In this document: in pieces, positions 7,183 through 15,822 of the stretch
How the letters are laid out: each line of letters opens with the position of its first letter
Numbering within the stretch: the first letter of the stretch is position 1
Origin: Planctomycetota bacterium
Lineage (GTDB): Bacteria; Planctomycetota; PUPC01; JACPCR01
Direction: 5' to 3'
DNA length: 64,000 nt
Assembly (NCBI GenBank): GCA_016179685.1
Contig: JACPCR010000066.1
Coordinates: forward strand, 1-64,000
Notes under the pieces: generated by a model
Told to the model about the DNA's origin: nothing
Database searches by the model: none
What the model saw: the letters and a program-made list of their open reading frames with translations, nothing else
Program-made: the position numbers and the translations under genes

Positions 7183-9612
7183 ATGAGGACATGGACCCGT
7201 TATTTCTTGGTTTTCCTGGTGAGTCTTGCGTTTCAGCGGTCCGGACCAGGGCAGAATCCAGATGATGAGATGACCTACCGTCTCTACGACGGCATCACCC
7301 TTTACGTGTGGGATGAGCGCGGCGTCGGCTTCGACGTGAAGCTGGCGCTGCGGGACTTGAACCTTTACGGCAACGGGCCCAGAGAAGTCCTTTACAAGAT
7401 TTATGATCCGGAGGGCAGGCCGGTGGTGCGGGAGATCATTCCGGACGACGGAGTGGTTTCGGAGGCCTACTTGCCGCCCTTGGGGGGATGGGACCACGAG
7501 CTGCAGTACTACATCCTTTGCTACTCTCGGGGGTTGACGCCGATGATCCGGTGGAGCGCCTATTCCGATCCGCGCCGCCGCGCCGCCGTGGCGAGCCGGA
7601 CGTTCGCCCGGTCGATGCCGGGCGGGAAGCCGGGGATATACCGGATCGTTCTGGCTGGGGAGCGCGATCATGTGGCGACGGTGGAGCTGAACCCGAAGCT
7701 GCCTCATGGGGTCTGCGGGCATCACACGTTTCTTCACGGGCACGGCGACCAGTGGAGGAAGAGTTTTCTCTACGTTCCCAAGGGCACGGTGGGCCTGCAC
7801 CTGGCCTTTGCGGAGCCGGACGAACCGCGTTCCCGGCGGTTTACCCTGAGTGCAGCGGACGGCCGCACGCTGTATGACGGGTCTGCCGATGGAGGCTTTG
7901 TGACGGCGGGCGCGACGTTCAAGCCCGGGGAGCTTGACGGCCAGCTCCTGAGGATGGAGGTGTCGCCGGGCCTCAATGACTTCCTCATGAAAGTCACGAT
8001 GCAGCGGGCTGGCGGTGACTACGTGGGGCTCGGCTCGGAGGCGCTTTTCGTATCCGACGAGGGCACGGCCAGGGGCCTGCACGGCGGCGCGATCGAACGG
8101 GGAGAGGAGGTCTTCTGGCATCCCTTCCAGGTGCGCTTGCACGAATGGCTTGAGGCCCACGCGCTCGATGAGGCCCTGGGCAAAGAGATTCGGGATCTGG
8201 CGGGCCTGATGCGATTCATCGGCCCGAGCGACGGGCGCGGCTGCAAGACGTGGACGAACTGGGCTTACGCCTTCGGTTACTATGGATGCAAAATGTGGCG
8301 GCCCGCCTGGCTTCTGATGAAACGCGCCGATGTCCCCGAGGACCTGAAAGCCATCCTCCGTGAAGGCCTGCTGGTCGGGGGCGACCGTCTGAGTTTCGCC
8401 GTGGGGATCGAGCGGGTGAACGGGAACGCCTTTGCACAGATTCCGGTGGCGTTGTGGTATTGTCACCAGGCCACGGGCGACGCGATTCAGAAGGAGCGGT
8501 TCGAGACGTTTTTCGAGCGATGGCGTACGGAGGGATGGGGCAAGGGCTCCGGGATCAGCCGGTCCGGCGATTCCCAGGAGCACTTCGCGCATTCGGCCAA
8601 CTACGGCTGGTATATCCTGGAGAACTGGTCCGGGGGCATCTGGGTGAAGCCGGGCATCCTGGATGACACGGACGACCCGCGTTTCCGTGCGATTTTCGAC
8701 CGGGCCCGAAATCTCTTCAGTTATCTTTCCTGCCCCGAGGCGCCTGCGAACCCGTGGTCCTCGAGGACCCAGCATGGGGTGCATCCGAATTGGCAGTCCG
8801 GGGGGCAAGGCAGCTCCTGGAAAGGCGATCCGGGGCCGGATTTTACGGTGAGCGTGAACGGCGGGAACGAATGGTTTGCGGCCCGGCGCAAGAGCTACTA
8901 TGTGCTCACGTTTCACGGCCGGCTGCCACCCGAATGGCTCTGCAATACCTTCCACGGCCAGATCGGTTTTGGAGGCGGAGCGATTTGCCAGCTCACCGTG
9001 CCGGGGAAAGGGACGGTGCTCGCCTCGACTCAGAACGGCGACTATGGGAAGGAGATGCACCTGGGGAACTGGCGGAATTTCCATCTTCATTCGCTGGTGG
9101 GGGAGATGTGGGACGGACAGCCGCTGGTGGCTGCGGTGAGCGAGCATGCGGACGCGAGGCTGGAAGGGGAGACGGTGACCAGTTCCGGGGAAGTGCGCGG
9201 CAGGCCCATCAGGGTGGAACGAAAGTTCCAATTCGGACCCGAGGCGATTTCCTGTGAGGTCCGGCTCGATGCCACATCGTACGCGCCTCTTCTGACACTC
9301 TGGAGCGGCGAACGGCTGTTGAGTCACGTGCGGGAGGCTTACGAGATGCTGCCGTTCCTGCCGGGCAAGGTGACCTGGGAGGGCCCCGGTGGTCAGGGCG
9401 GGGGCGGCCTGGGCTCCGAGGCCGTGGAGGTCCAGGCCGTCATCGTTGACCGCGGGAAGTGCGGCGTGCGGATCGAGCTGGACCGGCCCCGGCGGGCGCT
9501 GGTCGGGTCCAAGGACACGGTCTGGATAGAGGTCGTGTCTCCGGGCTCGAAGCCGGTCCCAGCGAAGGCGGTCTCCCTGGGCTATCGGTTGATGCCCTAC
9601 TCAACGAACTGA
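7183..9612 (+). CDS. Large secreted toroid/beta-sandwich protein, unassigned
   Basis: An 809-residue protein with a signal peptide (MRTWTRYFLVFLVSLAFQ). The N-terminal third looks like beta-sandwich domains. Residues about 320-560 are rich in Trp/Tyr/His helices (for example WTNWAYAFGYYGCKMW and HSANYGWYILENWSGG), followed by a beta-rich C-terminal half. That order resembles polysaccharide lyases or heparinase II/III-type enzymes with an alpha/alpha toroid and a beta-sandwich, but I see no motif that names a family, so lyase activity is only an inference. AGGAGGAGG lies at ideal spacing before the ATG. The gene sits between two inverted MITE copies, so it may have been mobile. Confidence 0.7.
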   Translation: MRTWTRYFLVFLVSLAFQRSGPGQNPDDEMTYRLYDGITLYVWDERGVGFDVKLALRDLNLYGNGPREVLYKIYDPEGRPVVREIIPDDGVVSEAYLPPLGGWDHELQYYILCYSRGLTPMIRWSAYSDPRRRAAVASRTFARSMPGGKPGIYRIVLAGERDHVATVELNPKLPHGVCGHHTFLHGHGDQWRKSFLYVPKGTVGLHLAFAEPDEPRSRRFTLSAADGRTLYDGSADGGFVTAGATFKPGELDGQLLRMEVSPGLNDFLMKVTMQRAGGDYVGLGSEALFVSDEGTARGLHGGAIERGEEVFWHPFQVRLHEWLEAHALDEALGKEIRDLAGLMRFIGPSDGRGCKTWTNWAYAFGYYGCKMWRPAWLLMKRADVPEDLKAILREGLLVGGDRLSFAVGIERVNGNAFAQIPVALWYCHQATGDAIQKERFETFFERWRTEGWGKGSGISRSGDSQEHFAHSANYGWYILENWSGGIWVKPGILDDTDDPRFRAIFDRARNLFSYLSCPEAPANPWSSRTQHGVHPNWQSGGQGSSWKGDPGPDFTVSVNGGNEWFAARRKSYYVLTFHGRLPPEWLCNTFHGQIGFGGGAICQLTVPGKGTVLASTQNGDYGKEMHLGNWRNFHLHSLVGEMWDGQPLVAAVSEHADARLEGETVTSSGEVRGRPIRVERKFQFGPEAISCEVRLDATSYAPLLTLWSGERLLSHVREAYEMLPFLPGKVTWEGPGGQGGGGLGSEAVEVQAVIVDRGKCGVRIELDRPRRALVGSKDTVWIEVVSPGSKPVPAKAVSLGYRLMPYSTN

Positions 9613-10192
9613 TGGCATGAACGAGGGTCGCCTGCGCCCCTTCCCGGCGAGCGCAAAAACTTGCCGCACGGGTCACGGTCTCGAACCTTGTAGACGGCTG
9701 GTATTCGAGTACATTGACAGTCTTGGAATTTCAATGTTTGGGCTTTACCGTCATGGAATCTCAATCCTCGTTGGCCTTGGTTTCATCCGTCTGGGTCGGG
9801 ATCGATTTCGGTAACCGTTCCAGCACCTCCGATCCCGATCCCGATGGCGATTCCGATTTACCCGCCAAACTTGTCTCTGTGGGAGGCGGGTTCGTCCGCC
9901 GAAGCCTTCGCGCAGGCGGGTCGGCGCTCCAGCGCCTATGTCCAAAGTGTGGGTGCGATGACTTCTCAATCATTTCGGAGAGATGGCCTGGCCCGATTTC
10001 ATCATCGATGATGATTCAGCACTTCACGAGTTTTCGTAGCGAAGCACGTCAGCGCTTCGGCGAAGCCCTTCCGGGCTTCGCCTCCGTTCATAACTCATGG
10101 GCTTGACCTGCTCCTCCAACCCGAACTCATTGAGAAGTTACTGGGTGCGCTTCCTAACCCGTGTAACTCGGTGACGAGTTCGTTCCTCTCCT
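9613..10192. other. Repeat-filled intergenic region
   Basis: No gene is supported. From about 9868 to 9945 there is a copy of the AAACTTGTCtCTGTGGGAGGCGGGT repeat followed by CGGCGCTCCAGCGCCTATGT, both shared with about 36975-37030. The right-hand MITE copy (9958-10142) follows and ends about 50 bases before the Ldh-family gene. Confidence 0.5.
9958..10142. mobile_element. MITE-like element, right copy with target duplication
   Basis: A 185-base element bounded by imperfect terminal inverted repeats (ATGACTTCTCAATCATTTCGG and, inverted, AGTAACTTCTCAATGAGTTCGG). It is flanked by an exact 7-base direct repeat, GGGTGCG at 9951-9957 and at 10143-10149, which looks like a target-site duplication. 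The interior includes the AAACTCGTGAAGTGCTGAATCATCAT block shared, in inverted orientation, with the copy at 6867-7158. It has no coding capacity, so it would depend on a transposase supplied in trans. Confidence 0.7.
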
Positions 10193-11275
10193 ATGCCCGT
10201 TCTCGCAGAATCCCAGCTTCGGAACATAACGGCCGAACTGCTCCTTGGTGCGGGCGCACCGCTCGAAGAAGCCCATCTCGTCGCCCGGCTGCTCGTCGCG
10301 GCCAATCTGGCTGGACACGATTCCCACGGCGTCCTCCGGCTTCCAGCCTATCTCCAGGCGATCCGCGAGGGGCTGTGCCGGCCTGGGACGCCCGTGCGCA
10401 TCGTGTGCGAGCGCCCCGCCATGGCCATCCTCGACGGCGGCTGGAACTTCGGACAGGTCGTGGCCGCGCGTGCCGCCGAGATGGCCATCGCCAAGGCCCG
10501 TTCGCACGCCGTCGGCGTCGTCACCGCTCATCGGGCCTGTCACGTCGGCCGCCTCGCGGACTACTGCGCCATGGCCGCTGCCTCCGGTTGCATCGGCATC
10601 ATGTCCACCAACGGGCACGGCAGCGACCAGGATGTATCACCCCACGGCGGGACCGACCGCCGCCTGCCGACCAACCCCATCGGCTACGGCCTGCCTACCG
10701 GCAAGGGATTTCCCCTGGTGCTCGACATGACCACCAGCGTCGTTGCCACGGGCAAGCTCCGTGTCGCTTTGCACCGGGGCGAATCCATTCCGCCCGGCTG
10801 GATTCTCGACGGGCATGGCCGCCCCAGCACCGATCCGAAGGATTTCTGGGGTCCGCCGCCGGGCTGCTCGCTGCCCCTCGGCGGTTATAAAGGTTTCGGA
10901 TTGGGCCTGGTGCTCGACATTCTCTCCGGCGCCCTCAGCGAGGCCGGATGCACCCGCGGCGAGTCGTGCCCCGTGGGAAACGGGATTTTTTTCCAGGCCA
11001 TTCATATCGAGTCCTTCACGACCTTGGATGAATTCCTGTTTCAGGTCGACCGTCTCATCGATCACGTCAAGGGCTCGCCGTTGGCCCCCGGCTTCGAGGC
11101 GATTCTGATGCCCGGCGAGGCGTCCGCCCGGCGCACTCGGGAGCGACAGGCGCAAGGCATACCCGTCGATGAGGTGACGTGGCAGAAGCTAGCAGGCGAG
11201 TTCGCCGGTGCACCTGCACTTGCGAACTCGTCTGCTATGGGAAAGCCCTCCCGGGGGATCTTCGAGGCGAGATAA
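10193..11275 (+). CDS. Ldh family (malate/L-lactate/ureidoglycolate) oxidoreductase
   Basis: A 360-residue NAD(P)-dependent dehydrogenase of the Ldh_2 superfamily (YlbC, ComC, AllD, DpkA relatives). Visible hallmarks are GHDSHGVLRLPAY (catalytic His region), HVGRLADYC, PHGGTDRRLPTNPIGYG, VLDMTTS and LGGYKGFGLGLVLDIL. Substrates in the family are 2-hydroxy acids such as malate, sulfolactate or ureidoglycolate; the exact one cannot be chosen. The usual C-terminus appears to end near GIPVDEVTWQKL. The last 25 or so residues are encoded by a hairpin element at 11191-11236 and following sequence, so the natural stop may have been lost. A CBM9-like gene follows after 77 bases. Confidence 0.85.
   Translation: MPVLAESQLRNITAELLLGAGAPLEEAHLVARLLVAANLAGHDSHGVLRLPAYLQAIREGLCRPGTPVRIVCERPAMAILDGGWNFGQVVAARAAEMAIAKARSHAVGVVTAHRACHVGRLADYCAMAAASGCIGIMSTNGHGSDQDVSPHGGTDRRLPTNPIGYGLPTGKGFPLVLDMTTSVVATGKLRVALHRGESIPPGWILDGHGRPSTDPKDFWGPPPGCSLPLGGYKGFGLGLVLDILSGALSEAGCTRGESCPVGNGIFFQAIHIESFTTLDEFLFQVDRLIDHVKGSPLAPGFEAILMPGEASARRTRERQAQGIPVDEVTWQKLAGEFAGAPALANSSAMGKPSRGIFEAR
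11191..11236. terminator. Hairpin element inside the 3' end of the Ldh gene
   Basis: Two 21-base arms (AGCAGGCGAGTTCGCCGGTGC and GCACTTGCGAACTCGTCTGCT) pair with three mismatches around a 4-base loop. It belongs to the same AGTGC/GCACT-apex family as the hairpins at 55847, 58987, 62166 and 62406. It is unusual because the reading frame continues through it for 13 more codons. Confidence 0.5.
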
Positions 11276-11352
11276 AGAAACTCGACAAAAAGTCAGTCAA
11301 GCCGTGTTCGTAGAGTCCCGCTTCCACCGCTGAGTTCCAGGCCTCCTTTCTT

Positions 11353-12015
11353 ATGTCCCTCGAAGTCCCCAAGCGGCGCTACTTCGATTTCGCCTTCCCG
11401 TGTCACTACCGGCGGCGGCCTCCGGAAATCGACGGCAGGCTGAAGGACTGGCCGCGGCGCTTCCTCGTGCCTGACCTGACGGCCATCGAGGGTCGTGAGC
11501 CCTTTGCAGACGTCTGGATGGCCTGGAACGAGGCAGGCCTCTACTTCGCCGTGCGGGTCGCCGGCAAGACCAATCCGATCACGGTCCATCCGGCTGACCC
11601 CGCCGGCGGAGACAGCTTCGAGGTCTGGCTGAGCACGCGGGATGTGCGGACCGTCCACCAGGCGAACCGCTACTGCCACCAGTTCACTTTCCTGCCCCGT
11701 GGCGGCGGCCGCGGTGGCCGCGAGCCGCTGGTGCGGCCGGTCCCCATCGTGCGGGCGCCCGAGAAAGGGATGCTCTGCGACCCCTCCATCCTCCAGGCCG
11801 CGGCGCAGCCAGAACGCCAAGGCTACGTCCTGGAGATCGCCATCCCCTCTGAAGCGCTCCACGGTTTCGATCCCGCGGAACACCCGAGACTGGGCTTCAC
11901 CTACCACGTGCACGACACGCACCGCGGTGACCAGTCGTGGACGGTGAGCAAGGATTTCCGTTTCCAGGACCGGCCCAGCATGTGGGGCACGGGCATCCTG
12001 ACACGGGGCGGGTGA
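11353..12015 (+). CDS. CBM9/DOMON-like carbohydrate-binding protein
   Basis: A 220-residue single-domain protein resembling family 9 carbohydrate-binding or DOMON-like modules. The opening PPEIDGRLKDWPRRFLV matches the family's 'iDG.lddWp' start. ADVWMAWNEAGLYFAVRVAGK is the usual 'v...WDe..LYfa..V.D' strand pair, and GDSFEVWLSTRD matches 'gDsvElwld'. The C-terminus (RLGFTYHVHDTHRGDQ) matches the usual 'lGF...v.D.D' part. No signal peptide is evident, which is unusual for a polysaccharide binder. It follows the Ldh-family gene on the same strand and may be cotranscribed. The ligand is unknown. Confidence 0.7.
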   Translation: MSLEVPKRRYFDFAFPCHYRRRPPEIDGRLKDWPRRFLVPDLTAIEGREPFADVWMAWNEAGLYFAVRVAGKTNPITVHPADPAGGDSFEVWLSTRDVRTVHQANRYCHQFTFLPRGGGRGGREPLVRPVPIVRAPEKGMLCDPSILQAAAQPERQGYVLEIAIPSEALHGFDPAEHPRLGFTYHVHDTHRGDQSWTVSKDFRFQDRPSMWGTGILTRGG

Positions 12016-12272
12016 ATCGGCGGCTCATCGGAAGTACTCCCGTAGCTCTGAACGGGGAAACTAGCCCAACAGCGCAAGATTTTGCCGTAAGTCGTTGGAG
12101 TGAGCGCTTTAGCGCTTGTGCCACGCCTGAATCCCTCCCAAACTTGTCCCCGTGGGAGCGGACCTCCCATATGGACAGGTGCAGAAACGGGACCCCAAAG
12201 GCAGGCGTAACTCCAACAAGGATGGCCCTGCGGCTCGAGAAACAAGTCTCCGCAAAATTTAGCGCAGTAAAA
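12016..12272. repeat. Intergenic repeat fragments
   Basis: Between convergent genes lies GTCGTTGGAGTGAGCGCTTTAGCGCTTGTGCCACGCCT (about 12092-12129), similar to sequence near 30623-30690. It is followed by a partial copy of the CAAACTTGTCCCCGTGGGAG repeat at about 12138-12160. No gene or clear terminator is seen. Confidence 0.4.
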
Positions 12273-13442
12273 CTAGCGGACGGAAAGAGGAATAGGAACG
12301 AAGGTGAGGATGAAGATGGCGAACATCGCCCAGCCGAGGGTGTACCGCCAGGGATTGAGCCCGACGGTCTCGTCGATGGCCGGCGGATGGACCAGCCGCA
12401 CGAGGAAGTAGAGGAGTGCAGCGAAGACGATGTAGCTGCCCCATACCGGGATCAGGAACAGGATGAAGAGGAAAACCACGCGGGCGAGCTTGGCATGGCC
12501 TGGCCCAAACATGGCATAAGCGATGTGGCCGCCGTCAAGCTGGCCCACGGGGACCAGGTTCAGGGCGGTGATGAACAGTCCGAACCATCCGGCCCAGGCG
12601 ATGGGATGGAGGAACAAGGCATGGTCCGAGGGGATCGGGCCCTTGAGAAGCCAGACGAGGCCGACATAGAGGAGCGATTTTCCTTCCTCCAGGAGCAGGC
12701 CGGTATGTCGAGCGAGCGACTCGACTGTCGAAAGCTCGATGCCGTAGTAGAAGATGGGGAGAGCCACGAGGAAGCCGGCCAGGGGTCCCGCGATGCCGAC
12801 GTCGAAGACGGCCCGTCGGTGCACGAGGGGCGAGCGGAGCGCGATCATGGCGCCCATGGTGCCGATGCCCACCGGGATGGGGATGAAGAACGGCAGGGTG
12901 GTGGACATTCGATGCCAGCGCGCGGCGAAGTAATGGCCGAATTCGTGGACGGTGAGGATGGTCAGGAAGGGCACGGAGAAGCAGAGTCCGCTCGTCAACA
13001 ATTCGAGAAAGGCGTTGCAAGCGGCGCCGGGCTGGCCGGACCTCCATTCCCGAAAAGCGAGGAGGCCGGCCCTGCTGATCTCCCAGGGCGTTCCGATGGC
13101 CGTGGAGCCGCAGCTCACGGTCATCAGAAACGTGAGTAAAAACAGGCCGAGATGAAGGAAGTAACGGTGACGGTGCGGCGGGGCCAGATTTAATCGGGCC
13201 GTGACAAACCTCCGGCCGTCCACGTCCTCGGATACGAGGTCCACTCCGTGCTGGCTGATCATCGAGGCCAGGTCTTCGGGGCTGCCCGCGCCGTCGTGCT
13301 GAACCGCGCCCCGAAAAATCACCTCGCGGGGTGTCCAGTGCACCTGGTAGCTGGGGCTCGACCGGCTGAACCAATCGTCGAGGGCTCGATAGGCCAGGTC
13401 GGTTTTCGTCAGGCTCGGGTTGAGTTCATCTTCGCTGTTCAT
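12273..13442 (-). CDS. Site-2 protease family (M50) membrane metalloprotease
   Basis: A 389-residue polytopic protein with the M50 zinc signature HEFGH (166-170) inside a membrane segment and the second zinc site NLVPVGQLDGGH (about 295-306). About seven hydrophobic segments run from residue 92 to the end. The first 85 residues are soluble. There is no PDZ domain, so it resembles the EGY1-like or PDZ-less S2P group rather than RseP. These enzymes cleave membrane-bound substrates within the bilayer, often to release transcription factors. The substrate here is unknown. It is divergent from the zinc-ribbon gene. Confidence 0.88.
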   Translation of the reverse strand: MNSEDELNPSLTKTDLAYRALDDWFSRSSPSYQVHWTPREVIFRGAVQHDGAGSPEDLASMISQHGVDLVSEDVDGRRFVTARLNLAPPHRHRYFLHLGLFLLTFLMTVSCGSTAIGTPWEISRAGLLAFREWRSGQPGAACNAFLELLTSGLCFSVPFLTILTVHEFGHYFAARWHRMSTTLPFFIPIPVGIGTMGAMIALRSPLVHRRAVFDVGIAGPLAGFLVALPIFYYGIELSTVESLARHTGLLLEEGKSLLYVGLVWLLKGPIPSDHALFLHPIAWAGWFGLFITALNLVPVGQLDGGHIAYAMFGPGHAKLARVVFLFILFLIPVWGSYIVFAALLYFLVRLVHPPAIDETVGLNPWRYTLGWAMFAIFILTFVPIPLSVR

Positions 13443-13615
13443 TAAGTTGAATGCGGTTGTTGATCAGAGCTTGCAGCTCCCCCACGCCGCGCAGGGGTTT
13501 TCTGAGTCGAGGCCGTTGGCCTCCTTCGGCCACACCACCTTCAGCATGAAGGCGCCGGCAACGCCCGGTCAGAAAAAACCGCGTGGCTCACGAGTTTATC
13601 AGAAAACCTCCAGCC

Positions 13616-14098
13616 ATGTCCGAAGAAAAAACCTGCCCCCAGTGCGCCCGGCCTGTCCCGCTGAAGGACCGGGCGACCTGCGCCTATTGCGGGGCGCGGC
13701 TGCCCTGGGCGCAGGCCGAGCCGGATAACGAGGGCAAGGCCCAGCCGAGCGAGACGGAGATCGTTCGGATGCTGGCCGCCGGGCAGCCGGGACGGGGGAC
13801 TCCCCGGGCAGCCACCTACCCCGCCGCCTGCGGGGCCTGCGGCGAGAAATTATCGGAGGACCGGCCTCCGCGTTGCCCCCGCTGCCATACGCCCGTGCGT
13901 GACCCCTTCACCGGTAAGCTTCTTTTCGTGGAAGAAGAAGCCGCTGGCCTTCTGGCGAACCGCAAAACGGCCATCGTTCTAATCGTCCTGCTGAGCTTGA
14001 TGCTCTTCTTCGCCACTCTCTTCGGCCTCAAGAAACTCGTGGATTCCCGGCGCTCGCGCTCCTCCGGCGGCGTTCGACCCGCGCCCACCGGCCCCTGA
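13616..14098 (+). CDS. Zinc-ribbon single-pass membrane protein
   Basis: A 160-residue protein. Residues 6-24 hold CPQC-X12-CAYC, and a second pair CGAC / CPRC appears around residues 65-85, so two zinc ribbons are likely. One transmembrane segment (TAIVLIVLLSLMLFFATLF) lies near residue 130, followed by a basic tail. I prefer the ATG at 13616, which places the first ribbon at the N-terminus, over the GTG at 13583. The function is not known. The small membrane protein at 14172 follows on the same strand. Confidence 0.65.
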   Translation: MSEEKTCPQCARPVPLKDRATCAYCGARLPWAQAEPDNEGKAQPSETEIVRMLAAGQPGRGTPRAATYPAACGACGEKLSEDRPPRCPRCHTPVRDPFTGKLLFVEEEAAGLLANRKTAIVLIVLLSLMLFFATLFGLKKLVDSRRSRSSGGVRPAPTGP

Positions 14099-14171
14099 GA
14101 TCGATGCGTTCGGTAGGAGTCTCGGTTTCGGGAGCGAGACCGAGGCGAGATTTTCTTTTCGAGTTAAAAAG

Positions 14172-14450
14172 ATGCAATTTGCCCTGACCGCCATCATCGC
14201 CGCCTGCCTCACGGCCGGGATGGTCCTTTTTCACCGCGTCATGATGGGCAAGGTCCGGCAGTGGGAGGCCACTCAGCAGGCGCTGACCGGCTTCGAGATG
14301 CTCCTGGCACGGGCAGCCATATTGATGGCTTCTCACTGGGCCCTTTGCATGGTCCTCGTCCTCGCTTTTTCCTTTGGTCTGGCCGCTCTGCTGCCCAGCG
14401 GTCGAAATCTGCCGGGCCGGAGGGAAGAGGATCGGAAAGGAGACGGTTAA
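14172..14450 (+). CDS. Small two-TM membrane protein
   Basis: A 92-residue protein with two hydrophobic helices (about 3-24 and 43-73) and a charged C-terminus (GRREEDRKGDG). No family is recognised. It starts 73 bases after the zinc-ribbon gene and its stop codon is immediately followed by the hairpin at 14451-14487. Small membrane proteins like this often accompany larger membrane machinery, but no partner is identified. Confidence 0.55.
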   Translation: MQFALTAIIAACLTAGMVLFHRVMMGKVRQWEATQQALTGFEMLLARAAILMASHWALCMVLVLAFSFGLAALLPSGRNLPGRREEDRKGDG

Positions 14451-14487
14451 CCCGCATTGCTCATCCCGGCGGGATGAGCAATGCGGG
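14451..14487. terminator. Bidirectional hairpin between abutting stop codons
   Basis: A perfect 17-bp stem (CCCGCATTGCTCATCCC / GGGATGAGCAATGCGGG) with a 3-base loop fills exactly the space between the stop codon of the plus-strand gene (14448-14450) and that of the minus-strand gene (14488-14490). No T-tract follows on either side. Confidence 0.7.
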
Positions 14488-15693
14488 CTAAGGTTGAATG
14501 CAGTACAGGTGCTGGTAGCCCCGGATGAACAGGTGCTTGCCGCGGAATACGGGCGTGCTGCGGAAGACCTCGAGACGGTTGCGGGCGATCTCCTTGCACT
14601 CCCGGCCCGGCTCGAGGACCAGCGTGCTGCCGTTGTCGCTGCTCACGTAAAGATGGCCGCCGGCCAGCGTCACGCTCGGGTAGACCGTGCCGTCCCCTAG
14701 TTCCATCCTGTTCTCGCACAGGACCTCTCCCGTCGCCGAATCGATGACGCTCAGGAAGTTATGCTGCGTGATGGCATAGATGAGCCCATCGTGATAAAGC
14801 GGCGACGCATAGTAGCGGTCGTCTCTTGGCCTCGTCTGCCACAGGCTTTCCAATGTCGCGGCCCCGCCAAGGGCGGCAGGAAGCCGCACGGCCTTGCCGC
14901 GAAACTGGATGAAATACGCAATGCCATCCTGCACGATAGGCGCATTGTAGGTCAGCGCAATCCCCGATCGCGCCAGCACTTTCCCGTCCTCCACGCTGAT
15001 GACATCTCCGCTCGCCGTGATGGCTAATGGGTGTCCGTCCACCTGGGCGGGCACCGGCGTCCCGAAGGCCGCCTGGGACGCGCAACGCCACTGCGTCTCG
15101 CCCGTCTCGGGGTCCAAAGCCCACAGGCTGTTGAAATGCACCAGCAGCTTGCCACCCGCCAGCAGCGGAGACGCCGAGTGCCCGTGCCCGATCGAAGGCT
15201 TCTCCAGCAGCCGAATCCAGCGCCGGTTGCCCTCGAGGTCGTAGCAGGCCACCACGCCGGTGGCGAAGACGGCATAGACCCTCTGCCCATCGCTGACCGG
15301 CGTCGCCGAAGAGTAGCCATTGGTGCCGTGCACACCCGGGGGAGCGCTTTTCTCCTCCACGGGCAGGTCCCGATAAGTGTTCGTTTTCTCCCACAGCACC
15401 TTCCCATCCGCTGCAGCGACACAGAGCAGGGTCGTCGGCTCGGAGCAGACGAAGACCCTGTCACCCGCAAGCACCGGGGACGCGTTGCTCCAGTTCGGCA
15501 TGGGAGTCTTCCAGAGGACGTTCTCGTTAGCCGACCAGCGCAGTGGCGGATTCGCCTCGGGATACCGTCCCGTCCCGTCTGCCCGCCATCCTGCGGCTAT
15601 CGCTTGTGCTCGGTGGGCGGCATCCAGGGTCAGGAGCACCAAAAGGTAGGCCAGCCTCCTGCGTATTGGACGTAACTCATTTATTAAGAGCAT
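14488..15693 (-). CDS. Secreted PQQ-like beta-propeller repeat protein
   Basis: A 401-residue protein with an N-terminal export signal (basic residues, then LAYLLVLLTLDAAHRAQA) and PQQ-like propeller blades: repeats of the type 'SPVLAGDRVFVCSE...LLCVAAADGKVLWE', seen about six to seven times. It lacks catalytic motifs of quinoprotein dehydrogenases, so it is more likely a scaffold in the periplasm, like BamB or the many planctomycete outer-membrane-biogenesis-like propellers. The ATG at 15693 has AAGGA six bases upstream. It converges on the small membrane gene through the shared hairpin. Confidence 0.85.
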   Translation of the reverse strand: MLLINELRPIRRRLAYLLVLLTLDAAHRAQAIAAGWRADGTGRYPEANPPLRWSANENVLWKTPMPNWSNASPVLAGDRVFVCSEPTTLLCVAAADGKVLWEKTNTYRDLPVEEKSAPPGVHGTNGYSSATPVSDGQRVYAVFATGVVACYDLEGNRRWIRLLEKPSIGHGHSASPLLAGGKLLVHFNSLWALDPETGETQWRCASQAAFGTPVPAQVDGHPLAITASGDVISVEDGKVLARSGIALTYNAPIVQDGIAYFIQFRGKAVRLPAALGGAATLESLWQTRPRDDRYYASPLYHDGLIYAITQHNFLSVIDSATGEVLCENRMELGDGTVYPSVTLAGGHLYVSSDNGSTLVLEPGRECKEIARNRLEVFRSTPVFRGKHLFIRGYQHLYCIQP

Positions 15694-15822
15694 GATATCC
15701 TTGGGATCTTTGCGCCCTGGTGAAAGAAAAAAGGGGGATTTTGCGGAAGCTACAAGTTAAGAACCCGGTCGTGGCGCGGTTCTGTCCTCGACGAGTCCCC
15801 ATCCCCATTGGGAACACTGCCC

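Noticed and set aside
7144-9327. Minus-strand frame of 727 codons opposite the secreted toroid-like protein
   Set aside because: Shadow frame. It lacks domains and a ribosome binding site, while the plus strand has a signal peptide and AGGAGGAGG.
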